Below, in pieces: positions 17,824 to 26,422 of a stretch of DNA of 37,973 bases. The stretch spans positions 1 to 37,973 of the forward strand of contig NZ_JAEHFP010000032.1 of NCBI RefSeq assembly GCF_016446475.1. Direction: 5' to 3'. The stretch comes from Paracoccus binzhouensis. GTDB taxonomy: Bacteria; Pseudomonadota; Alphaproteobacteria; Rhodobacterales; Rhodobacteraceae. Position numbers and translations under genes: made by a program. The notes beneath the pieces were generated by a model. The model was not told the origin of the DNA, searched no databases, and saw only the letters and a list, made by a program, of their open reading frames with translations. The first letter of the stretch is position 1. Every line of letters begins with the position of its first letter.

Positions 17824-17980
17824 CATGCACGGCCTCCGAACCGGCATTGCCCGCAAGTCACGATCAGTTCATCCTTTGCGAGCGTGGTTCATTTGCAACG
17901 GGCTCGAAAATCCCCTTGAACATGAGCATATTGCCGTGGCGCCTGTAAAGGCCGCCCTGGCATGGAAGGAGAGAATCCAC

Positions 17981-19525
17981 ATGAACAAGCCCTCTTCCCG
18001 TCATCTTCTGACCGCTTCGGCCCTTGCCCTGCTGATGGCCTTCTCGCCCGCCCTGGCGCAGCAGGCTGCCACCCCGGGGGCCGAGGCCGCGCAGGCCGCC
18101 GCCAACGACAACCAGCCGCTGACCGCGCCCGACAGCCAGGCCCGCAAGGAACAGGTCATGCCGGAGAGCTTTGCCGACCTGGTCGAACAGGTCAGCCCGG
18201 CGGTGGTGAACATCACCACGACCTCGACCGTGGCCACGCCGCTGGCGCGCGGCCCGCAGCTGCCCGAGGGCAGCCCGTTCAGCGACCTGTTCCGCGAATT
18301 CGGCTTCCCGGGCTTCCCGGGCGACGAGGGCAGCCCCTTCGGCCGCGGCCCGATGGCCGAGCAGCGCTCGAACGCGCTCGGCTCGGGCTTCGTCGTCTCG
18401 GCCGAGGGGCTGATCGTCACCAACAACCACGTCATCGAGGGCGCCGACGAGATCGAGGTCGAGTTCTTCTCGGGCAAGACGCTGCCCGCCAAGGTGATCG
18501 GCAAGGACGACAAGACCGACATCGCCGTGCTGAAGGTCGAAAGCGACGAGCCCTTGCCCTTCGTCAAGTTCGGCGACAGCGACAAGGCGCGGGTCGGTGA
18601 CTGGGTGCTGGCGCTGGGGAACCCCCTGGGGCAGGGCTTCTCGGCCTCGACCGGCATCGTCTCGGCCCGCAACCGGGCACTGTCGGGCACCTATGACGAT
18701 TTCATCCAGACCGACGCGGCGATCAACCGCGGCAACTCGGGCGGGCCGCTGTTCAACATGGACGGCGAGGTGATCGGCGTGAACACCGCCATCCTGTCGC
18801 CCAATGGCGGCTCGATCGGCATCGGCTTCTCGATGGCCTCGAACGTGGTCAGCAAGGTGGTCGAGCAGCTCGAGGAATATGGCGAGACCCGGCGCGGCTG
18901 GCTGGGCGTGAAGATCCAGCCGGTGACGCAGGACATCGCCGACTCGCTGGGCCTGGCCGATGCCAGCGGCGCCATGGTCACCGACGTGCCCTCGGGGCCT
19001 GCGGCCGAGGCCGGGATGAAGGCCGGCGACGTCATCACCCGCTTCGACGGCGGCGAGGTCAAGGATCCGCGCGACCTGGTGCGCCGGGTGGCCGATGCGC
19101 CGGTGGGCGAGGCGGTCGAGGTGACCGTGCAGCGCGACGGCAAGCCGGTCGAGCTGAAGGTGACGCTGGGCCGGCGCGAACTGGCCGAGGGCACCGGCAC
19201 CGGCAAGCTGGACAGTTCCGCGGAAACCGCCAGCGATCTGATGGGCATGACGGTGGTGCCGCTGACGCCGCAGATCGCCGCCGAGCTGGGCGTCTCGCGC
19301 GAGACCCGGGGCCTGGTGGTGCAATCGGTCGAGCCGACCGGCGCCGCCGCCGACAAGGGCCTGGCTCCGGGCGACCTGATCACCGAGGCCGGGCAGAAAC
19401 CGGTCGAGACGCTGGCCGATCTGGAGGCGCAGGTGAAGGAGGCGCGCGAGGCCGGCCGCAAGTCCATCCTGATCATGGTGCGCCGCGCCGGCGAGCCGCG
19501 CTTCGTCGCCCTACCGGTGGAATGA
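17981..19525 (+). CDS. DegP/HtrA-type periplasmic serine protease (Do family)
   Basis: This 514-residue periplasmic protease-chaperone degrades or refolds damaged envelope proteins. A Sec signal peptide (SALALLMAFSPALAQQ) occupies the first 30 or so residues. The trypsin-like domain carries His150 (TNNHVI), Asp180 (KTDIAVL) and Ser253 (RGNSGGPL). An F- and G-rich LA-loop-like segment (LFREFGFPGFPGDEG) lies between residues 100 and 120. Two PDZ domains follow (WLGVKIQPVTQDIADSLGL, then GMTVVPLTPQIAAELGV). The ATG at 17981 has AAGGAGAG upstream. The longer open frame begins before the preceding terminator and is not used. CCTTGAA near 17914 vaguely resembles an RpoH -35 box, but I could not find a matching -10. 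Confidence 0.93.
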   Translation: MNKPSSRHLLTASALALLMAFSPALAQQAATPGAEAAQAAANDNQPLTAPDSQARKEQVMPESFADLVEQVSPAVVNITTTSTVATPLARGPQLPEGSPFSDLFREFGFPGFPGDEGSPFGRGPMAEQRSNALGSGFVVSAEGLIVTNNHVIEGADEIEVEFFSGKTLPAKVIGKDDKTDIAVLKVESDEPLPFVKFGDSDKARVGDWVLALGNPLGQGFSASTGIVSARNRALSGTYDDFIQTDAAINRGNSGGPLFNMDGEVIGVNTAILSPNGGSIGIGFSMASNVVSKVVEQLEEYGETRRGWLGVKIQPVTQDIADSLGLADASGAMVTDVPSGPAAEAGMKAGDVITRFDGGEVKDPRDLVRRVADAPVGEAVEVTVQRDGKPVELKVTLGRRELAEGTGTGKLDSSAETASDLMGMTVVPLTPQIAAELGVSRETRGLVVQSVEPTGAAADKGLAPGDLITEAGQKPVETLADLEAQVKEAREAGRKSILIMVRRAGEPRFVALPVE

Positions 19526-19532
19526 GCGCATG

Positions 19533-19557
19533 AAAAAGGGCCGGGAGATCCCGGCCC
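19533..19557 (-). terminator. minus-strand terminator of the IalB-family gene
   Basis: The hairpin GGGCCGGG-agat-CCCGGCCC (19538-19557) has AAAAA on its left (19533-19537), so on the minus strand it reads as a stem followed by five Ts, 44 bases after the IalB-family stop. Confidence 0.75.
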
Positions 19558-19566
19558 GCAGTCAGG

Positions 19567-19592
19567 CGGGGCGCCGGTTCGGCGCCCCGTTT
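19567..19592 (+). terminator. plus-strand terminator of the protease gene
   Basis: A 9-bp stem (CGGGGCGCC / GGCGCCCCG) is followed by TTT, about 40 bases after the protease stop codon. With the neighbouring minus-strand hairpin it separates two convergent genes. Confidence 0.7.
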
Positions 19593-19600
19593 CGCATGGC

Positions 19601-20329
19601 TTACTGCTTGGGCGCCTCGGCCGGGGCGGCCGGCGCGGCGGGGGCCAGGTCCTTGTTGGCCTCGTTCAGCGCCGCCATGCCGGCGGTGAAGCCCTTGAGC
19701 GACAGGTCCAGCTTGACCAGCTGCTCTTTCGAGGCGCCGAAGGGCAGGACCGAGACGGTGGCCTTGTTGCCCTTTTTCAGCGGGCCGAGCTCGGCCTCTG
19801 CCAGGCCGATGCGCGAGATGCAGCCGACCCGGGCGCACAGCATGAAGGGATAGCGCGATTCCTTGGCGGCATCGACCTGCAGCCCCAGCCCGGCCTGCAG
19901 GTCGGTCTCCAGCGGCGCGACGAAGGTGATGACGGCCTGCACGTTGCCGGTCATCGGGATCACCGAGGCCTCGGCCACCGGCGAATCGTTCTGGTCCTTG
20001 AGCAGCTGGTAAAGCTCGCAGGGATCCTTGCCGCTTTCGGTCTTCATGCAGCGCAGCGTCCAGTCGCCATGCGTCGACTTGGCATAGGGCTGGCCGACCT
20101 GGGGCGCGCCATCGGCGGCGGGCGTCTCGGCGGCCGGGGCAGGGGTGGTGGCGGCTTCTGCGGCCGGGGCTTGCGCGGCCGGGGTGTCGCTGGCGGGAGC
20201 TTCGCTGGCTGGGGCTTCTGCGGCGGGCTGCGCCGGGGTCTGGGCAGCCTCTTGCGCCATCACGCTGCCGGCGCTGCCAGCCAGGGTGAAGAGGGCGGCG
20301 ATCACTGCCGCGGACGTCCTATTGGCCAT
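19601..20329 (-). CDS. invasion-associated locus B (IalB) family exported protein
   Basis: This 242-residue protein has a Sec signal peptide (MANRTSAAVIAALFTLAGSAGSVMAQ) and a long Ala/Pro/Glu-rich linker (about residues 27-80, repeated EAPAS/APA units). The IalB domain follows (HGDWTLRCMKTESGKDPCELYQLLKDQNDSPVAE, later PFMLCARVGCISRIGL), with four cysteines likely to form periplasmic disulfides. The name comes from a Bartonella erythrocyte-invasion protein, but free-living alphaproteobacteria carry many homologues of unknown role. The ATG at 20329 has GGAAGAG ahead. An in-frame ATG at 20350 lacks a good ribosome-binding site. Confidence 0.88.
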   Translation of the reverse strand: MANRTSAAVIAALFTLAGSAGSVMAQEAAQTPAQPAAEAPASEAPASDTPAAQAPAAEAATTPAPAAETPAADGAPQVGQPYAKSTHGDWTLRCMKTESGKDPCELYQLLKDQNDSPVAEASVIPMTGNVQAVITFVAPLETDLQAGLGLQVDAAKESRYPFMLCARVGCISRIGLAEAELGPLKKGNKATVSVLPFGASKEQLVKLDLSLKGFTAGMAALNEANKDLAPAAPAAPAEAPKQ

Positions 20330-20835
20330 GGTTCTCTTCCTTTGGTCCATGCATCGGGCCCGGTCCTAGCACGGGCATGGCGGCTTGTCAGGGCGGATCG
20401 CGTCGTGCCTCGTCACCTTTGCGTGCCGCGCCGGAGCGGGCGGGATCGCGCCGGGCGGCAGAGCCGGCGACCGGGGACGCGCATGGTCCGGAACGCGAGG
20501 ACCCGGGGCGCAAGACAGCGGCCCCGGGTCCCCATGTTACCTTCCCTGCCGGACTGGCCGGTCATCATTGTGCGGAAAGCTAGAGCCATGACATGGGTCC
20601 GTCAACTGTCCTAATCGACATATTGTGACATCGTGATGACCGGTCCGTGATCCGGTCAGGAAAGAGGCAACCGGACGAAAAAATGCCGCGCCCGGAGGCG
20701 CGGCAGTCCAACAGGGAGGAAGTCGGCCGACCGTGCTGGCGGCGGTCCGACAGGAACAGACTGGCACAAAATCCTTACGGTTGTATTGTCCTTTCGTCCG
20801 AGACTTGCGCTTTTTTGCCGATCCGTGGAGGAAAA
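20330..20835. other. 506-base intergenic region between two divergent genes
   Basis: The region separates the IalB-family gene from the HerA-type gene. No coding sequence in either direction looks genuine. It contains AT-rich stretches at 20600-20640 and 20765-20820 suited to promoters. It also holds a strong hairpin at 20684-20705 with a T-run only on the minus strand (see the small RNA candidate). Confidence 0.5.
20678..20820 (-). ncRNA. candidate small RNA ending at an orphan terminator
   Basis: A 9-bp GC-rich stem (TGCCGCGCC / GGCGCGGCA, loop CGGA, 20684-20705) is followed on the minus strand by six Ts (complement of 20678-20683), a good intrinsic terminator. No minus-strand gene precedes it. 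The sequence before the stem on the minus strand reads CGACTTCCTCCCTGTTGG, a pyrimidine block resembling the CCUCC-type anti-Shine-Dalgarno motifs known in several Rhodobacteraceae small RNAs. The 5' end and promoter are not determined, so 20820 is only an estimate. It could instead stop antisense transcription. Confidence 0.3.
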
Positions 20836-22419
20836 ATGACAGAAATCGTCGATCTGGCGGCCGGAACGGTCTTCCTGGGCGGTGGCGGCGCGGATCATGC
20901 GCAGCCGCAAAGCCTGCTGCTGAAATATGCCAACCGCCACGGGCTGATCGCCGGCGCCACCGGCACCGGCAAGACGGTGACCCTGCAGACCCTGGCCGAA
21001 TCGTTCTCGCGTGCCGGGGTGCCGGTCTTCATGGCCGATGTGAAGGGCGACCTGGGCGGCATCGCAAGGGCGGGCGATCCGGCCGGCAAGCTGCACGAGC
21101 CCTTCCAGAAGCGGGCGGCCCAGATCGGCATGGCGCTGGATTACCAGGCCTTTCCCGTCACCTTCTGGGACATCTGGGGCGAGCGCGGCCACCCGGTCCG
21201 CACCACCCCGGCCGAGATGGGGCCGCTGCTGCTGTCGCGGCTGATGGGGCTGACCGATGCGCAGGAAGGGGTGATGAACATCGCCTTCCGCGTCGCCGAC
21301 GAGGAAGGGCTGGCGCTGCTGGATCTGAAGGACCTGCAGGCCATGCTGGTCTGGGTCGGGCAGAACGCCAAGGAGCTGTCGCTGAAATACGGCAATGTCT
21401 CGACCGCCTCGGTCGGCGCGATCCAGCGCGCGCTGATGGTGCTCGAGAACGAGGGCGGCGGCTTGCTGTTCGGCGAGCCGGCGCTGGAGCTTGCGGACAT
21501 GATGCGGCTGGACGCCTCGGGCCAGGGCATGATCAACATCCTGTCGGCCGAGAAGCTGATGAACGCGCCGCGGCTTTACGCGACCTTCCTGCTGTGGCTG
21601 ATGTCCGAGCTTTTCGAGCAATTGCCCGAGGTCGGCGACCCGGACAAGCCGAAGATCGCCTTCTTCTTCGACGAGGCGCATCTGTTGTTCGACGACGCGC
21701 CGCCGGCGCTGGTGGAGAAGATCGAGCAGGTGGCGCGGTTGATCCGCTCCAAGGGCGTCAGCCTGTGGTTCATCAGCCAGAACCCGGCCGACCTGCCGGA
21801 ATCGGTGCTGGGCCAGCTGGGCAACCGGGTGCAGCACGCCTTGCGCGCCTTTACCGCCAAGGATCAGAAGGCGCTGAAGCTGGCGGCGCAGAACTATCGC
21901 CCCAACCCCGAATTCGACACCGCCGAGGCCATCCAGGCCGTCGGCACCGGCGAGGCGGTGACCTCGCTGCTGGAGGCCAAGGGCGTGCCGGGCATCGTGC
22001 AGCGCACGCTGATCCGGCCGCCGCTGTCGCAGCTGGGCCCGATCCCGGATGCCGAGCGCGCGGCGATCAACGCCGCCTCGCCCATGGCGCAGAAATACGG
22101 CAAGGCGCTGGACCGCGAGTCGGCGGCCGAGCTGCTGGCCCGCCGCGCCGAGTCCGCCGCCGCGGCGGGGGCCGATGCGGGAGCCGGGGGCGCGGACGAG
22201 GATCTGTGGAAGATGGACCGCGAATACACCCGCGCGCGCCGCTACGATCCGGGCGTCCAGATCCCGCCTGAGAAGGCGAGCCGCGCGCGCGGCGGCCGGA
22301 GTTCGAACAGCGATTCGATCGCCGTGACCTTCGGCAAGAGCCTGGCCCGGCAGCTTGGCACCAGGACCGGCCAGGCGCTGGTGCGCGGCATCCTCGGTTC
22401 GCTGTTCAGGGGCAAGTGA
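20836..22419 (+). CDS. HerA-like helicase / DUF853 family ATPase
   Basis: This 527-residue ATPase resembles E. coli YjgR. The first residues (MTEIVDLAAGTVFLGGGGAD) lead to the Walker A motif GATGTGKTVTL (about residue 40). Walker B is IAFFFDEAHLLFDD (about 275), followed by SKGVSLWFISQNPADLPESVL and the arginine-finger region QLGNRVQHALRAFTAKDQ. A low-complexity Ala/Gly/Glu stretch lies near residue 450, and the C-terminus is basic. Family members form hexameric ring ATPases related to HerA/FtsK translocases, but their job in bacteria is not established. GGAGGAAAA precedes the ATG. There is no NurA nuclease neighbour, so the archaeal HerA-NurA pairing does not apply. Its 3' end overlaps the convergent small gene by 14 bases. 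Confidence 0.92.
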   Translation: MTEIVDLAAGTVFLGGGGADHAQPQSLLLKYANRHGLIAGATGTGKTVTLQTLAESFSRAGVPVFMADVKGDLGGIARAGDPAGKLHEPFQKRAAQIGMALDYQAFPVTFWDIWGERGHPVRTTPAEMGPLLLSRLMGLTDAQEGVMNIAFRVADEEGLALLDLKDLQAMLVWVGQNAKELSLKYGNVSTASVGAIQRALMVLENEGGGLLFGEPALELADMMRLDASGQGMINILSAEKLMNAPRLYATFLLWLMSELFEQLPEVGDPDKPKIAFFFDEAHLLFDDAPPALVEKIEQVARLIRSKGVSLWFISQNPADLPESVLGQLGNRVQHALRAFTAKDQKALKLAAQNYRPNPEFDTAEAIQAVGTGEAVTSLLEAKGVPGIVQRTLIRPPLSQLGPIPDAERAAINAASPMAQKYGKALDRESAAELLARRAESAAAAGADAGAGGADEDLWKMDREYTRARRYDPGVQIPPEKASRARGGRSSNSDSIAVTFGKSLARQLGTRTGQALVRGILGSLFRGK

Positions 22420-22738
22420 GCGGGTTCGGCACCGGCCGGGGCGCGGCCTCGGCGGTCTCGGCCAGGATGGCGATCAGCAGCATGATGTGGCGATGCACGT
22501 CATAGCCGGCGCGGCCCGCGCGCCGGATCGCGTCCAGCTGCGCCTCCTCGGCATGCAGCCGCTTGAGGGCGGCGCCGGCCGCCGGCAGGTCTTCGCATTT
22601 CAGCACCCGGCGCAGGTCGCGGCGGCGATTCCAGCCCGGCAGTCCCAGTCGCGCCGCCTGCACCAGAAGCCGCGGCCGGCGCAGGCGCGGCTGCCCGCAG
22701 CGCGGCTGGAAAGCGATCACTTGGCCCATCATCGTCAT
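22406..22738 (-). CDS. DUF6477-type small hypothetical protein
   Basis: This 110-residue protein begins with RRPRLLVQAARLGLPGWNRRRDLRRVL (about residues 20-46) and has a helical C-terminal half (AALKRLHAEEAQLDAIRRAGRAGYDVHRHIMLLIAILAE). I recall this arrangement as a short family restricted largely to Rhodobacteraceae (DUF6477), with no known function. The ATG at 22738 has AAAAGGGA upstream. It is divergent from the DUF6456-type gene with a 218-base gap, and its last 14 bases overlap the end of the HerA-type gene. Confidence 0.75.
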   Translation of the reverse strand: MTMMGQVIAFQPRCGQPRLRRPRLLVQAARLGLPGWNRRRDLRRVLKCEDLPAAGAALKRLHAEEAQLDAIRRAGRAGYDVHRHIMLLIAILAETAEAAPRPVPNPLTCP

Positions 22739-22956
22739 GGCGATTTTCCCTTTTGCTTCGATTTCGGAAAATTTGCACAACCAAAGCGTGTGTTGCGCCA
22801 AGCCGGCGACCAACGCGCGGCGCGGCAAGGAATCCTTAGGAATTGTTTCGCAAACATTGCCGCATCTCGGCCTGCACCCGTCCCGGTCTGGCGAGGCGTG
22901 ACACAACCCATGGGCGAGCAGCTGTCCGCTCGTCTCCAGGAAGCGAAGGAACAACC

Positions 22957-24159
22957 ATGACGATTTTGACGGGAGATTTTGCCCCGGAAGCCCCGATCGC
23001 CGCTCTGCCCGCCGGCATCGGGGCCGCGGCCTGCAATCGGCCCGAACCCGCACCGGCCCCGCAGACCGAGGACAGCGACCTGACATTGTATCTGCGCCAT
23101 GTCGAAAGCGGCGTGTCGATCCGGGCGCTGGCGCGCGAGACGGGCTGCCACGCCTCGACCATCCTGCGCCGCATCCGCCGCTTCGAGGCGCGGCGCGACG
23201 ATCCGCTGGTCGACCAGGCGGTCGAGCGCGCGGCGGACCAGGGGCGGACGGCGGGGCCGGGGCGGGTCGGCGGCAAGCAGATCGCCCGCATCCTGCGCCG
23301 GCTGGCCGAGCCCGGTGCGCAGATGGTGGTGGCCGAGGGCATGGACAAGGCCATCGTGGTGCGCGACGAGATCCGCACCGCCATCCTGGACCGCGAACTG
23401 GCCGAGCACATGGCGATCCGCGGCTGGGTGCAGCTGCTGGGCCAGGGCCGGGTCAGCCGCTATGCGCTGTCGGGCCCGGGACGCGAGGCGCTGCGGGCCA
23501 TGCTGGCGGCGCGGCGCGGCCGCGCCCTGCCGCAGGGCGAGGATTTCGTCATGGCCGCGCCGGTGATCGCGGAACCCGCGGCGGGAACTGCGGCCGAACC
23601 CGCGGCAGAAGCCATGGGCTGCGCCGAGGAAGCCGCCGCCTTCGACCATGCCGACCGCCACCGCCAATGGGATGAGCGCGAGATCGCCGACCCCGAGGAC
23701 GGCCGCCGCCGCCGCGCCCGGGTCAACATCGCCGAAAGCCCGCTGCTGATGCTGGCGCGGCGGCGCGAACCGGACGGGCGCCCCTTCCTGGCGCCGGAGC
23801 TGGTGGCCGCCGGCGAGCGGCTGCGCGAGGATTTCGAGCTGGCGCAGATGGGTCCGCGCGTCACCCAGAACTGGGATCGGTTCCTGACCGCCGGCATCGA
23901 CGTGTCGCGCGCCCTGTCCGACCATGCCGGCGGCTCGGAAGGGGCGCGCAACCGCGTCGCCGCGGCGCTGCGCGAACTGGGCCCCGGCATGGGCGACATG
24001 TGCCTGCGGGTCTGCTGCTTCCTTGAGGGGATCGAGATGACCGAGCGCCGGCTGGGCTGGTCGGCGCGCTCGGGCAAGATCGTGCTGCGGCTGGGGCTGA
24101 TGCGGCTGGAACAGCACTATCGCCAGACCTATGGCTCGGGCGCGCCGCTGATCGGCTGA
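22957..24159 (+). CDS. DUF6456-type protein with helix-turn-helix
   Basis: This 400-residue protein has a helix-turn-helix-like segment at about residues 45-80 (YLRHVESGVSIRALARETGCHASTILRRIRRFE), followed by a second basic helical region (GGKQIARILRRLAEPGAQMVVAEGMDK) resembling a winged helix. An Ala/Pro linker comes next. The C-terminal domain (NIAESPLLMLARR, then LVAAGERLREDFELAQMGPRVTQNWDRF and LRVCCFLEGIEMTERRLGWSARSGKIVLRLGL) is what I recognise as the DUF6456 domain of alphaproteobacteria. It is likely a DNA-binding regulator, but targets are unknown. GAAGGA precedes the ATG. It is divergent from the DUF6477-type gene and the pair tends to stay together in this family. Confidence 0.8.
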   Translation: MTILTGDFAPEAPIAALPAGIGAAACNRPEPAPAPQTEDSDLTLYLRHVESGVSIRALARETGCHASTILRRIRRFEARRDDPLVDQAVERAADQGRTAGPGRVGGKQIARILRRLAEPGAQMVVAEGMDKAIVVRDEIRTAILDRELAEHMAIRGWVQLLGQGRVSRYALSGPGREALRAMLAARRGRALPQGEDFVMAAPVIAEPAAGTAAEPAAEAMGCAEEAAAFDHADRHRQWDEREIADPEDGRRRRARVNIAESPLLMLARRREPDGRPFLAPELVAAGERLREDFELAQMGPRVTQNWDRFLTAGIDVSRALSDHAGGSEGARNRVAAALRELGPGMGDMCLRVCCFLEGIEMTERRLGWSARSGKIVLRLGLMRLEQHYRQTYGSGAPLIG

Positions 24160-24188
24160 GGCGGCCGGGCGTGATCCCGGTCCATGAA

Positions 24189-24215
24189 AAAAGGGCGCCT
24201 GCCGGGCGCCCTTTT
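24189..24215. terminator. bidirectional terminator between convergent genes
   Basis: A perfect 11-bp stem (AAAAGGGCGCC / GGCGCCCTTTT) with a TGCCG loop sits between the DUF6456-type gene and the peroxiredoxin gene. It has A-rich sequence on the left and T-rich sequence on the right, so it can stop transcription both ways. Confidence 0.9.
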
Positions 24216-24248
24216 CATTGTGTCTTGTGCCAGGCCCGGCAGCCCGGA

Positions 24249-24815
24249 TCAGGCCGCGGCCTTGGCCGGGTTGGCGCGCAGCCATTCCAGCACCGATTCC
24301 GGCGAGCTGGCGCCATAGGGATCCTCGGGGCAGTCGTCGCAGCGGCCGGGTTCCTCGAACCAGGCCTCGACGCGGCCGTCGTTGACGACGGCGGCATAGC
24401 GCCAGCTGCGGGCGCCGAAGCCCAGGTTGTCCTTGCGCACCAGCATGCCGACCTTGTCGGTGAACGCGCCCGAACCGTCGGGGATCACCTTGACGTTCTG
24501 CAGGTTCTGGGCCCTGGCCCACTGGTTCATCACGAAGCTGTCGTTGACCGACATGCAATAGATCGCGCCGATGCCCAGCTCGGCCATCTCGGCGGCGGCC
24601 TTCTCGAAGCCCGGCAGCTGATAGGTCGAGCAGGTGGGCGTGAAGGCGCCCGGCAGCGAGAACAGCACCGCGCGCTTGCCGGCGAAATAGTCGGCGGTGG
24701 TCATAGCCTGCCAGCGATAGGGATTGGGCCCGCCGACCGATTCGTCGCGGACGCGGGTCTGGAAGGTCACTTCCGGAAGCAGATCGCCTTGTTTCATGGT
24801 TGGTCCTTTCGTCAT
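24249..24815 (-). CDS. peroxiredoxin (Prx5/PrxII type)
   Basis: This thioredoxin-fold peroxidase reduces hydrogen and alkyl peroxides. The active-site motif is LPGAFTPTCSTYQLPGFE, with the peroxidatic cysteine at residue 56 counted from the second methionine. The following motif MSVNDSFVMNQWAR is typical of the glutaredoxin/glutathione-dependent Prx5 group. Near the C-terminus two cysteines (GRCDDCPEDPYGASSPE) could act as resolving residues. There are two good starts: ATG at 24815 with GGGAGGAG and ATG at 24797 with AAAGGA. I took the longer (188 residues) because its ribosome-binding site is stronger, but homologues could support either. The gene is divergent from lipA. Confidence 0.9.
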   Translation of the reverse strand: MTKGPTMKQGDLLPEVTFQTRVRDESVGGPNPYRWQAMTTADYFAGKRAVLFSLPGAFTPTCSTYQLPGFEKAAAEMAELGIGAIYCMSVNDSFVMNQWARAQNLQNVKVIPDGSGAFTDKVGMLVRKDNLGFGARSWRYAAVVNDGRVEAWFEEPGRCDDCPEDPYGASSPESVLEWLRANPAKAAA

Positions 24816-24939
24816 CCGCTCCTCCCTTTCGGCCGATGCTGCGGCGCGGCATCGGCGGGTCCAGATGCACCATTGCAATGGCGTTGATCAAGCCCCGAAA
24901 AACCCCTAAGTTCGGGCGACCCCAGCAAAGGATGCCGAC

Positions 24940-25887
24940 ATGGCGGATATGCCCCCGGTTCTGCGCCACCCCGAAAAGGCCCATCGTCCCGACCAGCCGC
25001 AGCCGAAGAAGCCGGACTGGATTCGCGTCAAGGCGCCGACCAGCCAGGGCTACAAGGACACGCGCGACCTGCTGCGCGAACATCGCCTGTCGACGGTCTG
25101 CGAAGAGGCCGGCTGCCCGAATGTCGGCGAATGCTGGAGCCAGGGCCACGCCACCATGATGATCATGGGCGAGATCTGCACCCGCGGCTGTTCCTTCTGC
25201 AACGTGCAGACCGGCCGGCCCGACGCGCTGGACGTGTTCGAGCCGGGCCGCGTCGCCCATGCCGTGCAGAAGCTGGGTCTGAACCATGTGGTCATCACCT
25301 CGGTCGACCGCGACGACCTGGACGATGGCGGGGCCGAGCATTTCGCCCAGACCATCCGCGCCATCCGCCATCGCTCGCCCAAGTCGACCATCGAGGTTCT
25401 GACCCCGGACTTCCTGAAATCGAAGCCCGGCGCGCTGGAGACGGTGGTCGAGGCGCGGCCGGACGTCTTCAACCACAACCTGGAGACCGTGCCCGGGCTT
25501 TATCCGACGGTGCGGCCGGGGGCGCGCTATTTCCACTCGCTGCGGCTTCTGCAGAAGGTCAAGGAGCTTGACCCGACCATGTTCACCAAGTCGGGGATCA
25601 TGGTCGGCCTGGGCGAGGACCGGCAGGGCGTGCTGCAGGTCATGGACGACATGCGCGCCGCCGATATCGACTTCATCACCATCGGCCAGTATCTGCAGCC
25701 GACGCCCAAGCATCACCGCGTCGACCGCTTCGTCACCCCCGAGGAGTTCAAGGGCTACGAGAAGGCCGCCTATGGCAAGGGCTTCCTGATGGTCTCGGCG
25801 ACGCCGCTGACCCGGTCCTCCTATCACGCCGGCGACGATTTCGCCCGGCTGCGCCAGGCGCGGCTGGAAAAGCTGGGTCGCGCCTGA
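24940..25887 (+). CDS. lipA: lipoyl synthase
   Basis: This 315-residue radical-SAM enzyme inserts two sulfurs into octanoyl groups on the E2 and GcvH proteins to make lipoamide. The auxiliary [4Fe-4S] cluster ligands are Cys54, Cys59 and Cys65 ([12 protein letters not shown]). The radical-SAM cluster ligands are Cys80, Cys84 and Cys87 (CTRGCSFC). The C-terminal serine motif [10 protein letters not shown], which also binds the auxiliary cluster, is present. [21 protein letters not shown] and FNHNLETV motifs agree with LipA. AAAGGA precedes the ATG. It is divergent from the peroxiredoxin, and no lipB is in view. Confidence 0.96.
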   Translation: MADMPPVLRHPEKAHRPDQPQPKKPDWIRVKAPTSQGYKDTRDLLREHRLSTVCEEAGCPNVGECWSQGHATMMIMGEICTRGCSFCNVQTGRPDALDVFEPGRVAHAVQKLGLNHVVITSVDRDDLDDGGAEHFAQTIRAIRHRSPKSTIEVLTPDFLKSKPGALETVVEARPDVFNHNLETVPGLYPTVRPGARYFHSLRLLQKVKELDPTMFTKSGIMVGLGEDRQGVLQVMDDMRAADIDFITIGQYLQPTPKHHRVDRFVTPEEFKGYEKAAYGKGFLMVSATPLTRSSYHAGDDFARLRQARLEKLGRA

Positions 25888-26422
25888 CGCTGCCCGGCCC
25901 CGGCTGGTCCGGCGCGCCGCGTCCGGTCCTGTGCCCGGCCCCGTTCCCCGATACGCCAGCCGCGCCGCCCGCCGGTGACGGCGGCGGATCCTTTCCGGAC
26001 GCCTCTCCACCGCGGCCCGCTTCGTAGGTCGACCCGCCGCCTGGGCCGGCGGCGCTAGAATTTCTAATGCGATTCAGCAGAACATTCTCGTTTGCCCCTG
26101 CAGCCCCCCTCGGGGAATAAGCCCCCGTCCGGGCGCAAAGACGCCCTGGACCGACATGACCGGCCACAGCTGCCCGGCCGAACGGGATCGCGCCTGCCAG
26201 CAGCTGCGGCAGCGCCGCCCGGTCGCCGGCCGGCCAGAACCCCGGTCGTTGGAAAGGAGGACAGGCGCCGCGTTCCCCGGGATGTCCCGGCGCGCCGGCG
26301 CGGCTGCCATGGGCCTGCGGAGGAGCCACGCCGGTGGCGGGCCATGGACGGCAGGACACGCATTGCGGCGCTTTCGCCAGCCTTCGGCGGAATGCCCGGA
26401 TCCGAGCCCAGGAAGGTATTTC
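25888..26422. other. 535-base intergenic region before the MFS gene
   Basis: I see no supportable gene. The first half is extremely GC-rich. An AT-rich island at 26055-26090 contains an odd-centred inverted repeat TAGAA-T-TTCTA (26055-26065) and is the likeliest promoter for the downstream transporter. The transporter frame is open from 26156, but the extra residues do not resemble a transporter N-terminus. Confidence 0.4.

Noticed and set aside
17905..17950. RpoH-type promoter for the DegP-type protease
   Set aside because: CCTTGAA resembles the -35 element, but no -10 element lies at the right spacing.
20377..20614. Short plus-strand ORFs between the IalB-family gene and the HerA-type gene
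   Set aside because: Arg/Ala/Gly-rich translations with no ribosome-binding site and no recognisable pattern.
26156..26422. 89-residue extension of the MFS transporter
   Set aside because: Arg/Pro-rich, not seen in this family, and a better ribosome-binding site precedes the ATG at 26423.
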